NCBI GenBank assembly: GCA_016717145.1
Contig: JADKGD010000002.1
Coordinates: 124,001-188,000 of the forward strand
Length of the DNA stretch: 64,000 nt
From: Saprospiraceae bacterium
GTDB lineage: Bacteria; Bacteroidota; Bacteroidia; Chitinophagales; Saprospiraceae
Reading direction: 5' to 3'
The notes under the pieces are model-generated. The model was not told the origin of the DNA and ran no database searches. It was given only the letters and a program-made list of their open reading frames with translations. The translations under genes were made by a program, and so were the position numbers. Of this stretch, positions 18,900 through 28,692 are shown one piece after another; the stretch's first letter is position 1, and every line of letters starts with the position of its first letter.

Positions 18900-19529
18900 T
18901 CAGTCTTTTAAGTTACTTAATTGATTAACATCCTGTTCCTTCATTACATCACTGATTTTATTAATAAAAATACCTAATAAAAATACACTGGCAAAAATGT
19001 CAAGGAGAATTCCTATATTTACCAACATTGTCATTTCATTTCCAACTGCCAGAGACAATACAAAAACACCATTTTCAATAACAAGAAAGCCCATAACGTG
19101 TGTAATTATCTTTCTACGTGTAACAATAATATAAAGCCCTGTAAACAAAGATGAAAGAGCGACTACAAAAAACATATTTCTAGGATGAGGGTCCTGAATA
19201 GCATTGGAAAGAAGCAATGATCCTAAAATTATCGAAGTTATCAGGAATAATGATACAAAATCTGATAGAAAAGGCTCAGAATCACGTGTAATATTATTTT
19301 TTTGGATTACATACTTAAGAAAGTAAGGAATGGCTATTGTTTTGAAAAGTATCGTCTCTAATAATATGAATATAAGATTTATCCAACTAATGTCTGTAAG
19401 TTCAATATAAGCTAATCCAAAAAGCAACATACCCTGAAAGGCAATGGTAGTGACATAACTACTTAACCGATTTGCAACACCTAAATATATAAGCGTTATG
19501 GTAAAAGTGATTAAAAAAATATCTGTCAT
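18900..19529 (-). CDS. Ehr-like complex: HyfE-like membrane subunit
   Basis: A 209-residue hydrophobic protein with about six membrane segments, starting MTDIFLITFTIT. The stretch HVMGFLVIENGVFVLSLAV (about 145-163) is the conserved core shared by HyfE and NuoK-like subunits, including the membrane-embedded Glu of IENG. It is encoded between the HyfC-like and HyfF-like genes with gaps of 15 and 1 bases, so the operon order B-C-E-F-G-I of hydrogenase-4-type loci is kept. It would form part of the ion path connecting the antiporter modules. Assignment is firm by sequence plus order. Confidence 0.85.
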   Translation of the reverse strand: MTDIFLITFTITLIYLGVANRLSSYVTTIAFQGMLLFGLAYIELTDISWINLIFILLETILFKTIAIPYFLKYVIQKNNITRDSEPFLSDFVSLFLITSIILGSLLLSNAIQDPHPRNMFFVVALSSLFTGLYIIVTRRKIITHVMGFLVIENGVFVLSLAVGNEMTMLVNIGILLDIFASVFLLGIFINKISDVMKEQDVNQLSNLKD

Positions 19530-19543
19530 AAAGTTGGGTTAAT

Positions 19544-20458
19544 TTATGATATTTTGCCAAGTAATAGAAGTACACTAAGAAAAATCAAGCCTGCTATCGA
19601 GGTAAGCATATATATATATTGTGGGTTATGATTCATTCTAAACCTGGCCATAAACGATTCTACAAATCCAACAATTATTGCAAAGAAAATTTGAATGCCA
19701 AAAAATACAGGTATGGAAAAATACCATTCAAAATCAGGTATAAAAAAGAAATTTGCGATCAATGCGCCATACATTGCAAACTTAAGATTAGTTGCAAACA
19801 AAATAAGTCCTAAATCAAAACCACTATTGTCAAGTATCATCACTTCATGAATCATGGTAAGTTCAAGATGGGTTTTAGGATCATCAATCGGCATTCTACT
19901 GTTTTCAATCAGCGCAATCGCAATCAGAACAATTGCAGCTAATGCGGCAATTGCGTAGGAAAGAAACGATCCCAAATGCATCGAACCAAAAATTTCAAAA
20001 AAAGAAGTATGTCCACTAAGCAGAACAAAAGAGCCCATTAATATAAAAAATGCAGGCTCAACTAAGAGTGAATATAATGCCTCTCTACTTGCACCCATTC
20101 CTTCAAAACAACTACCCGTATCTAAGGCTGATATTATCATAAAGAACTTACCCAAACCCAGCAAATAAGCAAAAAAAACAAAGTCTCCCTTGAAAGATAT
20201 AAGCCCAGGTTGATTCCCAAAAGGAATTATAAAGATTGCCATTAGAACTGATGCAAAATAAATGCCTGGTGCTATTTGAAAAATATAGCTACTTGTCTCA
20301 CTATATACAGCTCCTTTTCTTATTAATCGCCAAACATCTTTTAATGGTTGAAAAACAGAAGGTCCCTTTCTTCCGGAAAAAATGCTCTTAGTTCGAATGA
20401 CAATTCCTGTAAAAAAAATACTCGAAACTAAAATTAATATCAAACTTAATACATTCAT
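19544..20458 (-). CDS. Ehr-like complex: NuoH/HyfC-like membrane subunit
   Basis: About 304 residues from the ATG at 20456-20458; a TTG six bases earlier overlaps the HyfB-like stop. Eight or so membrane segments. Diagnostic stretches are RKGPSVFQPLKDVWRLIRKG (cytoplasmic loop, about 32-51), MGASREALYSLLVEP (the conserved Arg-Glu loop that meets the hydrophilic arm) and RMPIDDPKTHLELTMIHEV (about 190-208). These are the NuoH/HyfC hallmarks at the junction between membrane and hydrophilic arms, where complex I binds quinone. Stop and start with the preceding gene are nearly contiguous, so translation is likely coupled. Confidence 0.9.
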   Translation of the reverse strand: MNVLSLILILVSSIFFTGIVIRTKSIFSGRKGPSVFQPLKDVWRLIRKGAVYSETSSYIFQIAPGIYFASVLMAIFIIPFGNQPGLISFKGDFVFFAYLLGLGKFFMIISALDTGSCFEGMGASREALYSLLVEPAFFILMGSFVLLSGHTSFFEIFGSMHLGSFLSYAIAALAAIVLIAIALIENSRMPIDDPKTHLELTMIHEVMILDNSGFDLGLILFATNLKFAMYGALIANFFFIPDFEWYFSIPVFFGIQIFFAIIVGFVESFMARFRMNHNPQYIYMLTSIAGLIFLSVLLLLGKIS

Positions 20459-20460
20459 TG

Positions 20461-22479
20461 TCAAATCTGATTTAGAAGTTTCGCAACATAATAAAATATA
20501 TCAGATATAACCGGAATAGCCATAACTACAAATATAAAAACCATTCCATAAAGAATATAAAATTGTGGGTTTCCGTTTTGTAGAAATCTAAAACGTCCAA
20601 TAAATCTTTTTATATAGATAAGTGGGATGTCAACAAGCAATGATTCAAGCTTGTCGTATGGATGTGTAACAGAATGAATTGTTTTTGGAAACACATCTGT
20701 TATGTCACCTTCTTTTTTTCTCATCATAAGCAAGGGACCTACCAACTTTCTGAAAGACCGTACATATGAATTTGCTGTGTATTGCATTTTTGAAGATGGT
20801 ACGGTATATCCACAACCCCAGGTCGGAGAAGATGAAATCAATGAAGGTTTTGATATTGTTTTTTTAATCCAAATAATAATGATACATAATACAATGAAGG
20901 TTATTACAGCCAAACTTACTGATTGCAGTGTGCTGATCAAATCGAACGTCTGAGTAGGCAAAATAATTATTCCAACTAGGAGAGAAGTAGGTTTAGCGAC
21001 AATTGAAATAACAAATTGAGGCAATATCCCAATTAATAAAATACATGCTGCAATTAAATATTTAGGAAAAAGTTTAGAAAATTCGGCTTCACCAGCACCG
21101 ATTGGAAGTGGGTGCCTTTCAGTACCTAAAAAGATAATACCAAAAGCTTTAGTGAAACAAAGCATAGCCATTCCACCGATAATCACAAGTCCAAAAACTG
21201 CAGGCACAAGGAAAAAAATAGAAGGCAATTGACCTTCAGAAATACCATTAAATAAACCGGAATAAATCAAAAATTCTGAAATGAATCCATTAAATGGCGG
21301 AAGTCCGCAAATTGCGAGCGCCGCCAAAAGAAACATGGTAGCTGTTTGAGGCATTTTTTTTATTAATCCACCAAGCTGTTCAATATCTAATGTATGTGTT
21401 GCCTGGTAGACTGTTCCTGCAGCATAAAATAATAGTGACTTAAAAAGTGAATGATTTAATGTATGGAGCAAAGCTCCGCCAAAACCCGAAAATGCAAGAT
21501 AGGCATTATCTATTCCTAAGCCAATACACCCAATACCAATACCAATACCAATAATTCCAATGTTTTCAATACTATGATAGGCTAATAATTTTTTTATATT
21601 GTGCTGGACTATAGCCAACATGACTCCGTAAACACCTGTAATTATTGAAACAATTAGTATAAAGTATCCTACTAATAAAAAGTCTAATTTTAATAAAAGT
21701 AACATTCGAAGGATGCCATAAATACCAAGTTTTATGATGACTCCTGACATCATTCCTGAAACATGGGCTGGGGCTGCCGGATGTGCATAAGGCAACCATG
21801 TGTGAAAAGGTACAAATCCTGCTTTAATCGCAAAAGCAATAAAAAAACATAAAAACAGCAGAAAATTTACCTCCTCGCTGACAGTTGAGGCATATTGGGA
21901 GATCGCTTTAAAATCAAAAGAACCAGTATATGAATTAACCCATATAAAACCAACAGTCAAAAAGATCATACAAACATGGGATTGGATCAGGTAATTAATT
22001 CCAGCTTTTAGCGTCGCAAATTTTTGATGTTCAAATATAATTAACAAGAATGCAGAAATAGCCATCAATTCCCATATGCAAAGAAAAGCCAGGGAATTTT
22101 GAATACAATAAATGCCAATCATGGCAAAGTGATTTATAACATAACTTGCAAAATGGAGTGATAAATTAGTAGCTTGATTTTTATAATGGTTCATATACCT
22201 TTTACCGTAAAGAATTCCGGTAAGTACAGTAAAATTCATTAATAAAATAAACCAACTAGAAAGTGCATCAATCCTTACGGGTATTTCATTGAAGACATGA
22301 CCTCCAAAATAGTTTTGTTCAAAAGAAATTGTCATTGCTGGAATGGCAAGATAAGAGCTTAGAAATACGTTTATTAATACGCCGATTATCGCTACGTTTC
22401 CTTTCCAAGTCTCTTTTACCCATGTTATAAGGAGAATAGAAATCACTGTTGTAAAAAAAATTGCACCGATAAAACCCAT
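20461..22479 (-). CDS. Ehr-like complex: HyfB-like antiporter subunit
   Basis: A 672-residue NuoL/MrpA-type membrane protein with about 16 hydrophobic segments, typical HyfB length. Conserved motifs are AFAIKAGFVPFHTWLPYAHP (Lys helix and PxHxWLP-like loop), LLAYHSIENIGIIGIG and LLHTLNHSLFKSLLFYAAG (His/Lys helix). The late soluble loop has SSPTWGCGYTVPSSKMQYTA, also typical for HyfB. A GGTATT hexamer repeated three to four times encodes the Gly-Ile run after IENIGI. It is the first gene of the six-gene complex, 113 bases after the antiporter gene upstream. Role: ion translocation in the complex. Confidence 0.9.
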   Translation of the reverse strand: MGFIGAIFFTTVISILLITWVKETWKGNVAIIGVLINVFLSSYLAIPAMTISFEQNYFGGHVFNEIPVRIDALSSWFILLMNFTVLTGILYGKRYMNHYKNQATNLSLHFASYVINHFAMIGIYCIQNSLAFLCIWELMAISAFLLIIFEHQKFATLKAGINYLIQSHVCMIFLTVGFIWVNSYTGSFDFKAISQYASTVSEEVNFLLFLCFFIAFAIKAGFVPFHTWLPYAHPAAPAHVSGMMSGVIIKLGIYGILRMLLLLKLDFLLVGYFILIVSIITGVYGVMLAIVQHNIKKLLAYHSIENIGIIGIGIGIGCIGLGIDNAYLAFSGFGGALLHTLNHSLFKSLLFYAAGTVYQATHTLDIEQLGGLIKKMPQTATMFLLAALAICGLPPFNGFISEFLIYSGLFNGISEGQLPSIFFLVPAVFGLVIIGGMAMLCFTKAFGIIFLGTERHPLPIGAGEAEFSKLFPKYLIAACILLIGILPQFVISIVAKPTSLLVGIIILPTQTFDLISTLQSVSLAVITFIVLCIIIIWIKKTISKPSLISSSPTWGCGYTVPSSKMQYTANSYVRSFRKLVGPLLMMRKKEGDITDVFPKTIHSVTHPYDKLESLLVDIPLIYIKRFIGRFRFLQNGNPQFYILYGMVFIFVVMAIPVISDIFYYVAKLLNQI

Positions 22480-22592
22480 TTTCTTATTACTATTGGAAGG
22501 TATTACATCTTTAAAACATCCTTATTTCAACACTTGGTCAATCCACCTGCTTAAGAAAAAAATTAAATTTACAACAAATAATATTTAGTATG

Positions 22593-24058
22593 TCAAATTA
22601 GCAGAATTATTCTTGAGTAAAAAATTGCTTTTATGTAAGATACGTCATTTTGCTCAAATAATTTATTCTCCACTTTTTGTCCTATGGTATCTATGGTTTT
22701 AATTTCTCTGATTTGGTCTCTTGCTTTACAATCCGGGGCAGGGCATTCGGTGGCAGGCTCTTTGTGCACTTTATTACTGGCAGGCTCCCAACCTAAACTA
22801 AAAAAAGAACAAAGAAGCCGGCAATATATGCAACTGTGACGTGCCATCCGTTTTTTATCCACAACCATACATTTCGTGCTTCTGGAAATTTATTGGTTAT
22901 TGCAACACCGGCCGAAGAGCCGAACCAAATCATTGAGCCACCAAAGCCAACTGAATAAGCAAGTATACCCCAATCATAATGACCCTGTTCCAGACAAAGT
23001 TTTGTGAGGGGTATATTATCAAACCCTGCTGAAATAAACCCTAATATTAAGGCAGTAACCCAGGAAGCATTGGGCAGTGTCTCTACTGGCATCAATGATG
23101 CAGAAGTCACTAAACACAAAAGAAATACAGTACCCTTAATAGAAGATGAAACTTCCTGCCATGGTATATTTTTAAAAGTCGCTCCAATTAGTATTGCAAC
23201 CCATACGCCAAGAGCGGGCATATCATAGCAAATATTTGATACGATCGCACCAATTAAAATAAGTACAACGATCAACAATCTAATCCAATCGATTGAAACG
23301 CCAGCTTTCGCATAGGCTACGATTTTTTCATATTTGTCTTGTTGATGTGATGCAAACCATACTACTATTAACAAAGCAACTAGCGCAGCCACATATGCGT
23401 GAAATACATTAAATGCAGAAACGCCATCTATCCACATCATAGTGGTAGTCGTATCTCCCACGATACTACCTGACCCACCTGCATTACTTGCCGCAACAAT
23501 TCCAGCAACATACCCTATATGAACTCTGGCTTTAAAAACAACTAATGCTATAGCACCACCTATCATTGCGGCTGCAATATTATCAAGAAAAGATGAAATT
23601 ATAAATACAAATATTAACAACACCGCCGGGCCTTTCCAGTCATCGGGTAAATATTTTGGGAGTATATCAGGAATGCCGGATTCTTCAAAAATCTTTGCCA
23701 AAACTCCAAATCCGAGTAATAAGCCTGTCAAATTAAGTAAAACGCCCCATTCACCTTGCCTCAATTGCTTATCAGCTATTTGGCTTAAAAATGGGTTGTG
23801 TCCAAAAAAATGTTCAGCAAATGGATATCCCGAAATAAATAAATATTTATACAATATTATTGCCGTCAATCCAACGATTGCTACTGAAAAGGTATGATTG
23901 TGAAACACAGCAACACCTAATAATGTTAACCCAAATAAAATAAACTCAATAGGAATACCAATTACGGAAATACCCAAATTATCATTAAAAGCGTATGTAA
24001 TACAAGGGATTATAACAAGGAAGCATAAAAGTATCAGGTTTTTAATATTCTTTGTCAT
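22593..24058 (-). CDS. NhaD/ArsB-superfamily sodium:proton antiporter, frameshifted near the C-terminus
   Basis: About 488 residues when read across one frameshift. The membrane domain (about 1-420) contains SSFLDNIAAAMIGGA, SNAGGSGSIVGDTTTTMMW and ISAGFDNIPLTKLCLEQG, the pseudo-symmetric NhaD-type helix pairs with Asn/Asp and Thr-rich loops. A stop follows VLFLV at 22793; one added base in the A7 run at 22800-22806 gives FVLFFSLGWEPASNKVHKE and about 67 further residues, including ECPAPDCKAR. NhaD relatives often end with a similar LGW stretch, so I favour the long form. It is the first gene of the same-strand locus and would exchange sodium for protons, linking ion gradients to the Ehr-like complex and DAB pump. 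The specific cation is inferred from the family. Confidence 0.8.
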
Positions 24059-24262
24059 TTTACAAAATTTAGATATTTATGGTAAAAATAAAATAAATAT
24101 ATACTATGTTATAATTTATTTAAATAATATTCAAAAGTACATTTTTAAAACACAGCATGTAAAAGAAGAATTTAGTTGAAATTTTATAATAAAAAATCTC
24201 ATTAATGCCCTTAAAGGTTAATTAGAATAATTACCAGACTTAAAAATCGTAAATGTATTAAA

Positions 24263-24604
24263 TTAGTTTAAATAGTTTTTTCTAAACAATATGCCTTTAT
24301 AAGCATCAAACCCTAGCGTTATACCTGCTTGGGTAAGTGAATTTTTCAGTTCATTGGACTTTAAGTCAGTAATAAAGACTTTGCAACCAATAGCCTTATC
24401 CAATTCAGGGTGGCTATTTTTCCAACAATGTGCAATTTCAGCTGCTGTTGCGTTATAATTTTTATCCCATTTTCTTCCCAATGTCACCTCAAGATGGATG
24501 ACACCATTTTCATACTTTATAAGTTTTGAAGACAGACCTAGACTAACCCTGTAATACAAGTCTGTTTCTACAAAATGACGTCTATTTATTTTCTGAATGT
24601 CCAT
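24263..24604 (-). CDS. Hypothetical protein
   Basis: About 113 residues from the ATG at 24602-24604 (an in-frame codon at 24634 would add ten). Soluble, no signal peptide. Visible features are an amphipathic start MDIQKINRRHFVETDLYYRV, a conserved-looking centre VTLGRKWDKNYNATAAEIAH and an end with GFDAYKGILFRKN. I do not recognise the family. It stands alone between the antiporter gene and divergent prfC. Coding is supported by length and ordinary composition only. Confidence 0.5.
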   Translation of the reverse strand: MDIQKINRRHFVETDLYYRVSLGLSSKLIKYENGVIHLEVTLGRKWDKNYNATAAEIAHCWKNSHPELDKAIGCKVFITDLKSNELKNSLTQAGITLGFDAYKGILFRKNYLN

Positions 24605-24814
24605 AAAGTGTATAACACAGAAACTATGCCACAACTAAAATTTTAAACTTAATATCAGATTTTATTTCACAATATTTTTAATGTCAATAAAAAAACCAGG
24701 ACTGATCAAAACTGCAACGACAAAGAAGTATTGTGTTTTTTGTGATGGTGACTGTTTTTTTATGTTTAGAGAAACGAATACATTAATAAAATCAAACTTT
24801 CAAGCTGATTTTCT

Positions 24815-24822
24815 TAGTTTTG
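24815..24822 (+). promoter_or_regulatory. Promoter -7 element of prfC
   Basis: TAGTTTTG matches TAnnTTTG, 28 bases before the prfC start. No good -33 box seen. Confidence 0.5.
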
Positions 24823-24850
24823 CGCACCTTTTTGAAGGTATAAAATAAAA

Positions 24851-26434
24851 ATGATGAATCTTATTCAGGAATTAAATAGAAGAAAGACTTTTGGAATTGT
24901 ATCTCATCCGGATGCTGGTAAGACAACATTGACAGAAAAATTGCTGTTATTTGGTGGTGCAATTCAAGAAGCCGGTGCTGTAAAATCCAATAAGATCAAG
25001 AAACACGCTACTTCTGATTTTATGGAAATAGAGAAACAAAGAGGTATCTCAGTTGCGACCTCTGTGATGGCATTTGAGTACAGAGATAAACAAATAAATA
25101 TACTGGATACGCCCGGTCATAAGGATTTTGCAGAAGATACATACCGAACGCTTACGGCTGTGGACAGTGTTATTGTGGTCATTGACGTTGCTAAAGGTGT
25201 GGAAGAGCAAACAGAAAAATTGGTCAAAGTGTGCAGGATGCGGAATACGCCTATTATCGTATTCATTAATAAGATGGATCGGGAAGGTAAAGATGCCTTT
25301 GATTTGCTCGATGAGGTGGAAACAAAGCTTGGTCTGCATGTCACGCCACTAAGTTGGCCGGTTGGAATGGGTCAGAGATTCAAGGGTGTTTATAGTCTAT
25401 ATGAAAAAAATTTACTGCTTTTTGGTGCACATGGAAAGCAGGAAGAAAAAGATACATTCAAAATTACTGATCTGAATGATGAGATGTTGGAACAAAAGGT
25501 AGGCAAATTGCCGGCAAATGAACTGAGAGATGATATTCACACAATTGTGTCCGTATATCCTGAGTTTAGCCGGGAGGATTATCTTAATGGCTCGATCTGT
25601 CCGGTATTTTTCGGTAGCGCAGTAAATAATTTTGGCGTTCGTGAATTGTTGGATTGTTTTGTTGACATCGCACCCAATCCACTTTCCAGAGAGACTGAAG
25701 AACGAGAAGTAAAACCTGAAGAAAGCAAGTTTTCAGGTTTTATTTTTAAAATTCATGCCAATATGGATCCAAAGCACAGGGACAGGATTGCATTCCTGCG
25801 CGTATGTTCGGGTACCTTCGAACGCAATACCAATTATTTCCACGTCAGGCAAGGAAAAAATATGAAGTTTTCCAATCCGACCGCATTTATGGCATCCAAG
25901 AAGTCTGTCATTGATGAAGCATATCCTGGCGATATTATAGGTCTTTATGATTCCGGCAACTTCAAGATAGGCGACTCACTTACGGAAGGAGAAGTTTTAC
26001 ATTTCAAAGGCATCCCAAGTTTTTCACCGGAGCAGTTTCGATTTGTTAATAATACTGACCCTATGAAGACCAAGCAACTAAATAAAGGGCTAGATCAGCT
26101 CATGGATGAAGGGGTCGCACAATTGTTTACTAAAGAAGATAATGGACGAAAAATTATCGGAACAGTCGGTGCGCTACAGTTTGATGTCATTCAGTACAGG
26201 CTTAAACACGAGTATACTGCTTCCTGTGATTACGAGCCTGTAAATCTACATAAAGCGTGTTGGATCAGTTGCAAAGATCCTGTAGCGTTAAAAGAATTTA
26301 TTGCTCGTCGGAAGAAAGACCTTGCAAAAGATACGGATGGTAAGCTGGTTTTTTTAGCCGAGTCTGCCTGGAGTCTCAAAATGGCACAGGAAAACCACCC
26401 TGAAGTCCAGTTTCATTTTACAAGTGAGTTTTGA
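24851..26434 (+). CDS. prfC: Peptide chain release factor 3
   Basis: A 527-residue translational GTPase that removes RF1/RF2 from the ribosome after termination. GTPase motifs: G1 SHPDAGKTTLTEKLL (about 18-32), switch region with EKQRGISVATSVMAF, G3 DTPGHKDFAEDTYR and G4 NKMDREGKDAFDLL. The RF3-specific stretch FKIHANMDPKHRDRIAFLR lies near residue 300. Length equals the usual RF3 length. The gene starts with two ATG codons in a row. It is monocistronic, facing the acyl-CoA dehydrogenase gene with a hairpin terminator between them. Confidence 0.96.
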   Translation: MMNLIQELNRRKTFGIVSHPDAGKTTLTEKLLLFGGAIQEAGAVKSNKIKKHATSDFMEIEKQRGISVATSVMAFEYRDKQINILDTPGHKDFAEDTYRTLTAVDSVIVVIDVAKGVEEQTEKLVKVCRMRNTPIIVFINKMDREGKDAFDLLDEVETKLGLHVTPLSWPVGMGQRFKGVYSLYEKNLLLFGAHGKQEEKDTFKITDLNDEMLEQKVGKLPANELRDDIHTIVSVYPEFSREDYLNGSICPVFFGSAVNNFGVRELLDCFVDIAPNPLSRETEEREVKPEESKFSGFIFKIHANMDPKHRDRIAFLRVCSGTFERNTNYFHVRQGKNMKFSNPTAFMASKKSVIDEAYPGDIIGLYDSGNFKIGDSLTEGEVLHFKGIPSFSPEQFRFVNNTDPMKTKQLNKGLDQLMDEGVAQLFTKEDNGRKIIGTVGALQFDVIQYRLKHEYTASCDYEPVNLHKACWISCKDPVALKEFIARRKKDLAKDTDGKLVFLAESAWSLKMAQENHPEVQFHFTSEF

Positions 26435-26605
26435 ACTGGTATGATTACCATAGAACCAATGTAAAAAATGAATTTCAAGGACGCAGAAAACCTATACGAT
26501 GTTGGATTGCCGAAAGTGTCTGTTTTTGTATAGTTGCTACTGAAATAAGATTAAATAAAATTGTTCCGTATGTCTGGAATTTTTTATGTTGAATAACTTC
26601 AAAAG

Positions 26606-26641
26606 AAAGCATATTACGGACTACTCATAAATATGCTTTCT
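26606..26641. terminator. Probable bidirectional terminator between prfC and the acyl-CoA dehydrogenase gene
   Basis: GAAAGCATAT at 26606-26615 pairs perfectly with ATATGCTTTC at 26632-26641 around a 16-base loop. T-rich sequence follows on both strands. It lies between convergent genes. Confidence 0.6.
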
Positions 26642-26663
26642 TATGCTAAATGAATAGTAATCT

Positions 26664-28466
26664 CTATAATTCGTAGCCCTTGCTTAGTATTAAAGAATTG
26701 GCTATAATTCGCCTGTTTTCCTTTACGTTTTGCAAAGGGTATTTAGTAAACTTCCTTAATCCACTGATGAAAGAAGCCTGCATTTCAGGTGCTATGAATG
26801 AGGCAATGGCATCAGTAGCTTGTTTTGTGATCCGACCAGTAGCATCATGTAAGTGTGTGCGTATGATGGCATTGTAAATGTCAATATCCCTTTCACTGTG
26901 ATTTTCTGCTATTTTCATAACACGCATAAGCGTACTTTCAGAATTAAATATTTCAATGATAATGTCCGCAAAATTCATTAACAATTCTTGCTCAGTCTTG
27001 AGATCCAAGCCGCCGCTCATAGCTTTCTGGGCTGCAGTACCTAGGAGCATGATGATCACTTTTTTAAAATTTGCAACAGCTTTTTGTTCATCTGCATAAA
27101 CTCCTACGTAAATTTCACTGTCAGATGCTCCATTCATCAATTCGTTTTGAACAGCCATGCCGGGTGTCATAAGGTCAAGTTCACCTTTCATAGCGCTTTT
27201 TAAGATGGTGCTTAGGATGACCATTCTGTTTATCTCATTGGTACCTTCGAATATTCTGTTTATCCGCGAATCCCTATATGCTCTTGCAATAACGCCTTCT
27301 TCAGAGTATCCCATTCCACCAAATATCTGAACAGCCTCATCTACTACATAGTCTAATGACTCTGAACCTATTATTTTGATGATGGAACATTCAAGCGCAT
27401 ATTCTTCTGCTGCTTGCAATTTTGCTTTATCTATCTCTAATCCTTCTTCTTTAAAATGAATCTCGCCTTCCTGAATCAAATGAGCTGTTCTATAAATGGC
27501 AGTTTCTGTTACAAAACATTTGATTGCTTGTTCTGCCAATTTGTGTTGAATGGCACCAAAAGTAGCGATTGGTTTTTTAAATTGTTCTCTTTCAATGGCA
27601 TACCGAACAGCAGTAGTTGTTATTTTTTTGCTGCCACCTAGACAAGACGCGCCCAGTTTGAATCTACCGGTGTTCAGTACATTAAAGGCAATAAGATGAC
27701 CTTTTCCTATTTCTCCCAGCAGGTTTTCGATGGGGACCTTTACATTTTCCATGAATATCTGACGTGTCGATGAACCTTTAATTCCTAATTTATGTTCTTC
27801 GGCTCCCAAAGTGAATCCTTCCATTCCTCTCTCCAATAAGAAGCCAGTAAATTTATTACCATCAACTTGTGCAAAAACGGTAAATATATCTGCAAATCCT
27901 GCATTGGTAATCCACATCTTTTGACCGTTCAAAATGTAAAATTTGCCATCATCTGATAAAACAGCCGTAGATTTAGCCGACAAGGCATCTGAACCACTAG
28001 ACGGCTCTGTTAAACAATAACTGGATTTCAGTTCTCCGGTTATTAGTTTTGGTAAATATTTTTGCTTTTGTAATTCAGTACCATAATAAAAAATTGGAAG
28101 CATACCGATTCCTGTATGTGCGTTATAGCTAACACTAAACGAACCGGAAGGACCAACCTCTTCACCAATCAGGGTATTGGTAATATAATCTAAATTACTG
28201 CCACCAAACTCTTCCGGCATATGCGTACCCAAAAGTCCCAATTTGGCAAAACTATCCAAAATAGAAGGAATCAATCCTTGTTCCAGTTTTTCAATTCTAT
28301 CTACAAAAGGAAGAATTTCCTGATCAACAAAAGACTTTACGGTTTCTTTCACCATAAGTTGTTCCTCATTAAAATCTTCGGGTATAAACATATCCTGAAA
28401 GTGGCTTTCTTTGACCAGAAATTCTCCGCCTTTTAATACATTTTTTAAAGTGATGGTTTTAGACAT
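26664..28466 (-). CDS. Acyl-CoA dehydrogenase, long form
   Basis: A 600-residue FAD enzyme for the first step of fatty acid beta-oxidation. The core (about 40-430) has YCLTEPSSGSDALSAKSTAV and KMWITNAGFADIFTVFAQVD (flavin- and substrate-binding strands) and RINRIFEGTNEINRMVI with the Glu expected to act as base in VLCAD-type enzymes. A C-terminal extension of about 160 residues resembles VLCAD/ACAD9 forms common in Bacteroidota. Chain-length preference cannot be read from sequence. No thiolase or hydratase gene is adjacent. A TAACTTTG promoter box lies 25 bases upstream of the start. Confidence 0.93.
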   Translation of the reverse strand: MSKTITLKNVLKGGEFLVKESHFQDMFIPEDFNEEQLMVKETVKSFVDQEILPFVDRIEKLEQGLIPSILDSFAKLGLLGTHMPEEFGGSNLDYITNTLIGEEVGPSGSFSVSYNAHTGIGMLPIFYYGTELQKQKYLPKLITGELKSSYCLTEPSSGSDALSAKSTAVLSDDGKFYILNGQKMWITNAGFADIFTVFAQVDGNKFTGFLLERGMEGFTLGAEEHKLGIKGSSTRQIFMENVKVPIENLLGEIGKGHLIAFNVLNTGRFKLGASCLGGSKKITTTAVRYAIEREQFKKPIATFGAIQHKLAEQAIKCFVTETAIYRTAHLIQEGEIHFKEEGLEIDKAKLQAAEEYALECSIIKIIGSESLDYVVDEAVQIFGGMGYSEEGVIARAYRDSRINRIFEGTNEINRMVILSTILKSAMKGELDLMTPGMAVQNELMNGASDSEIYVGVYADEQKAVANFKKVIIMLLGTAAQKAMSGGLDLKTEQELLMNFADIIIEIFNSESTLMRVMKIAENHSERDIDIYNAIIRTHLHDATGRITKQATDAIASFIAPEMQASFISGLRKFTKYPLQNVKENRRIIANSLILSKGYEL

Positions 28467-28490
28467 TTTACAAAATTTAATAATTTAACT

Positions 28491-28498
28491 CAAAGTTA
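28491..28498 (-). promoter_or_regulatory. Promoter -7 element of the acyl-CoA dehydrogenase gene
   Basis: The minus strand reads TAACTTTG, a full match to TAnnTTTG, 25 bases before the start codon. Confidence 0.5.
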
Positions 28499-28692
28499 AA
28501 TAATATTATTTTATTTACTACCAATTATTTTAAAAATTTTATCAAAAACATTTAAAATCAATTGTTTACTAAAATAAATTATCTGAACTTAATGTACAAA
28601 TTAATAAAATTTATGACTATAGTAACTATACTTATTTTATATTTCATAAAATTTCATTTATCTAATAAAATTCGATTGCTGTAATTAGATAT

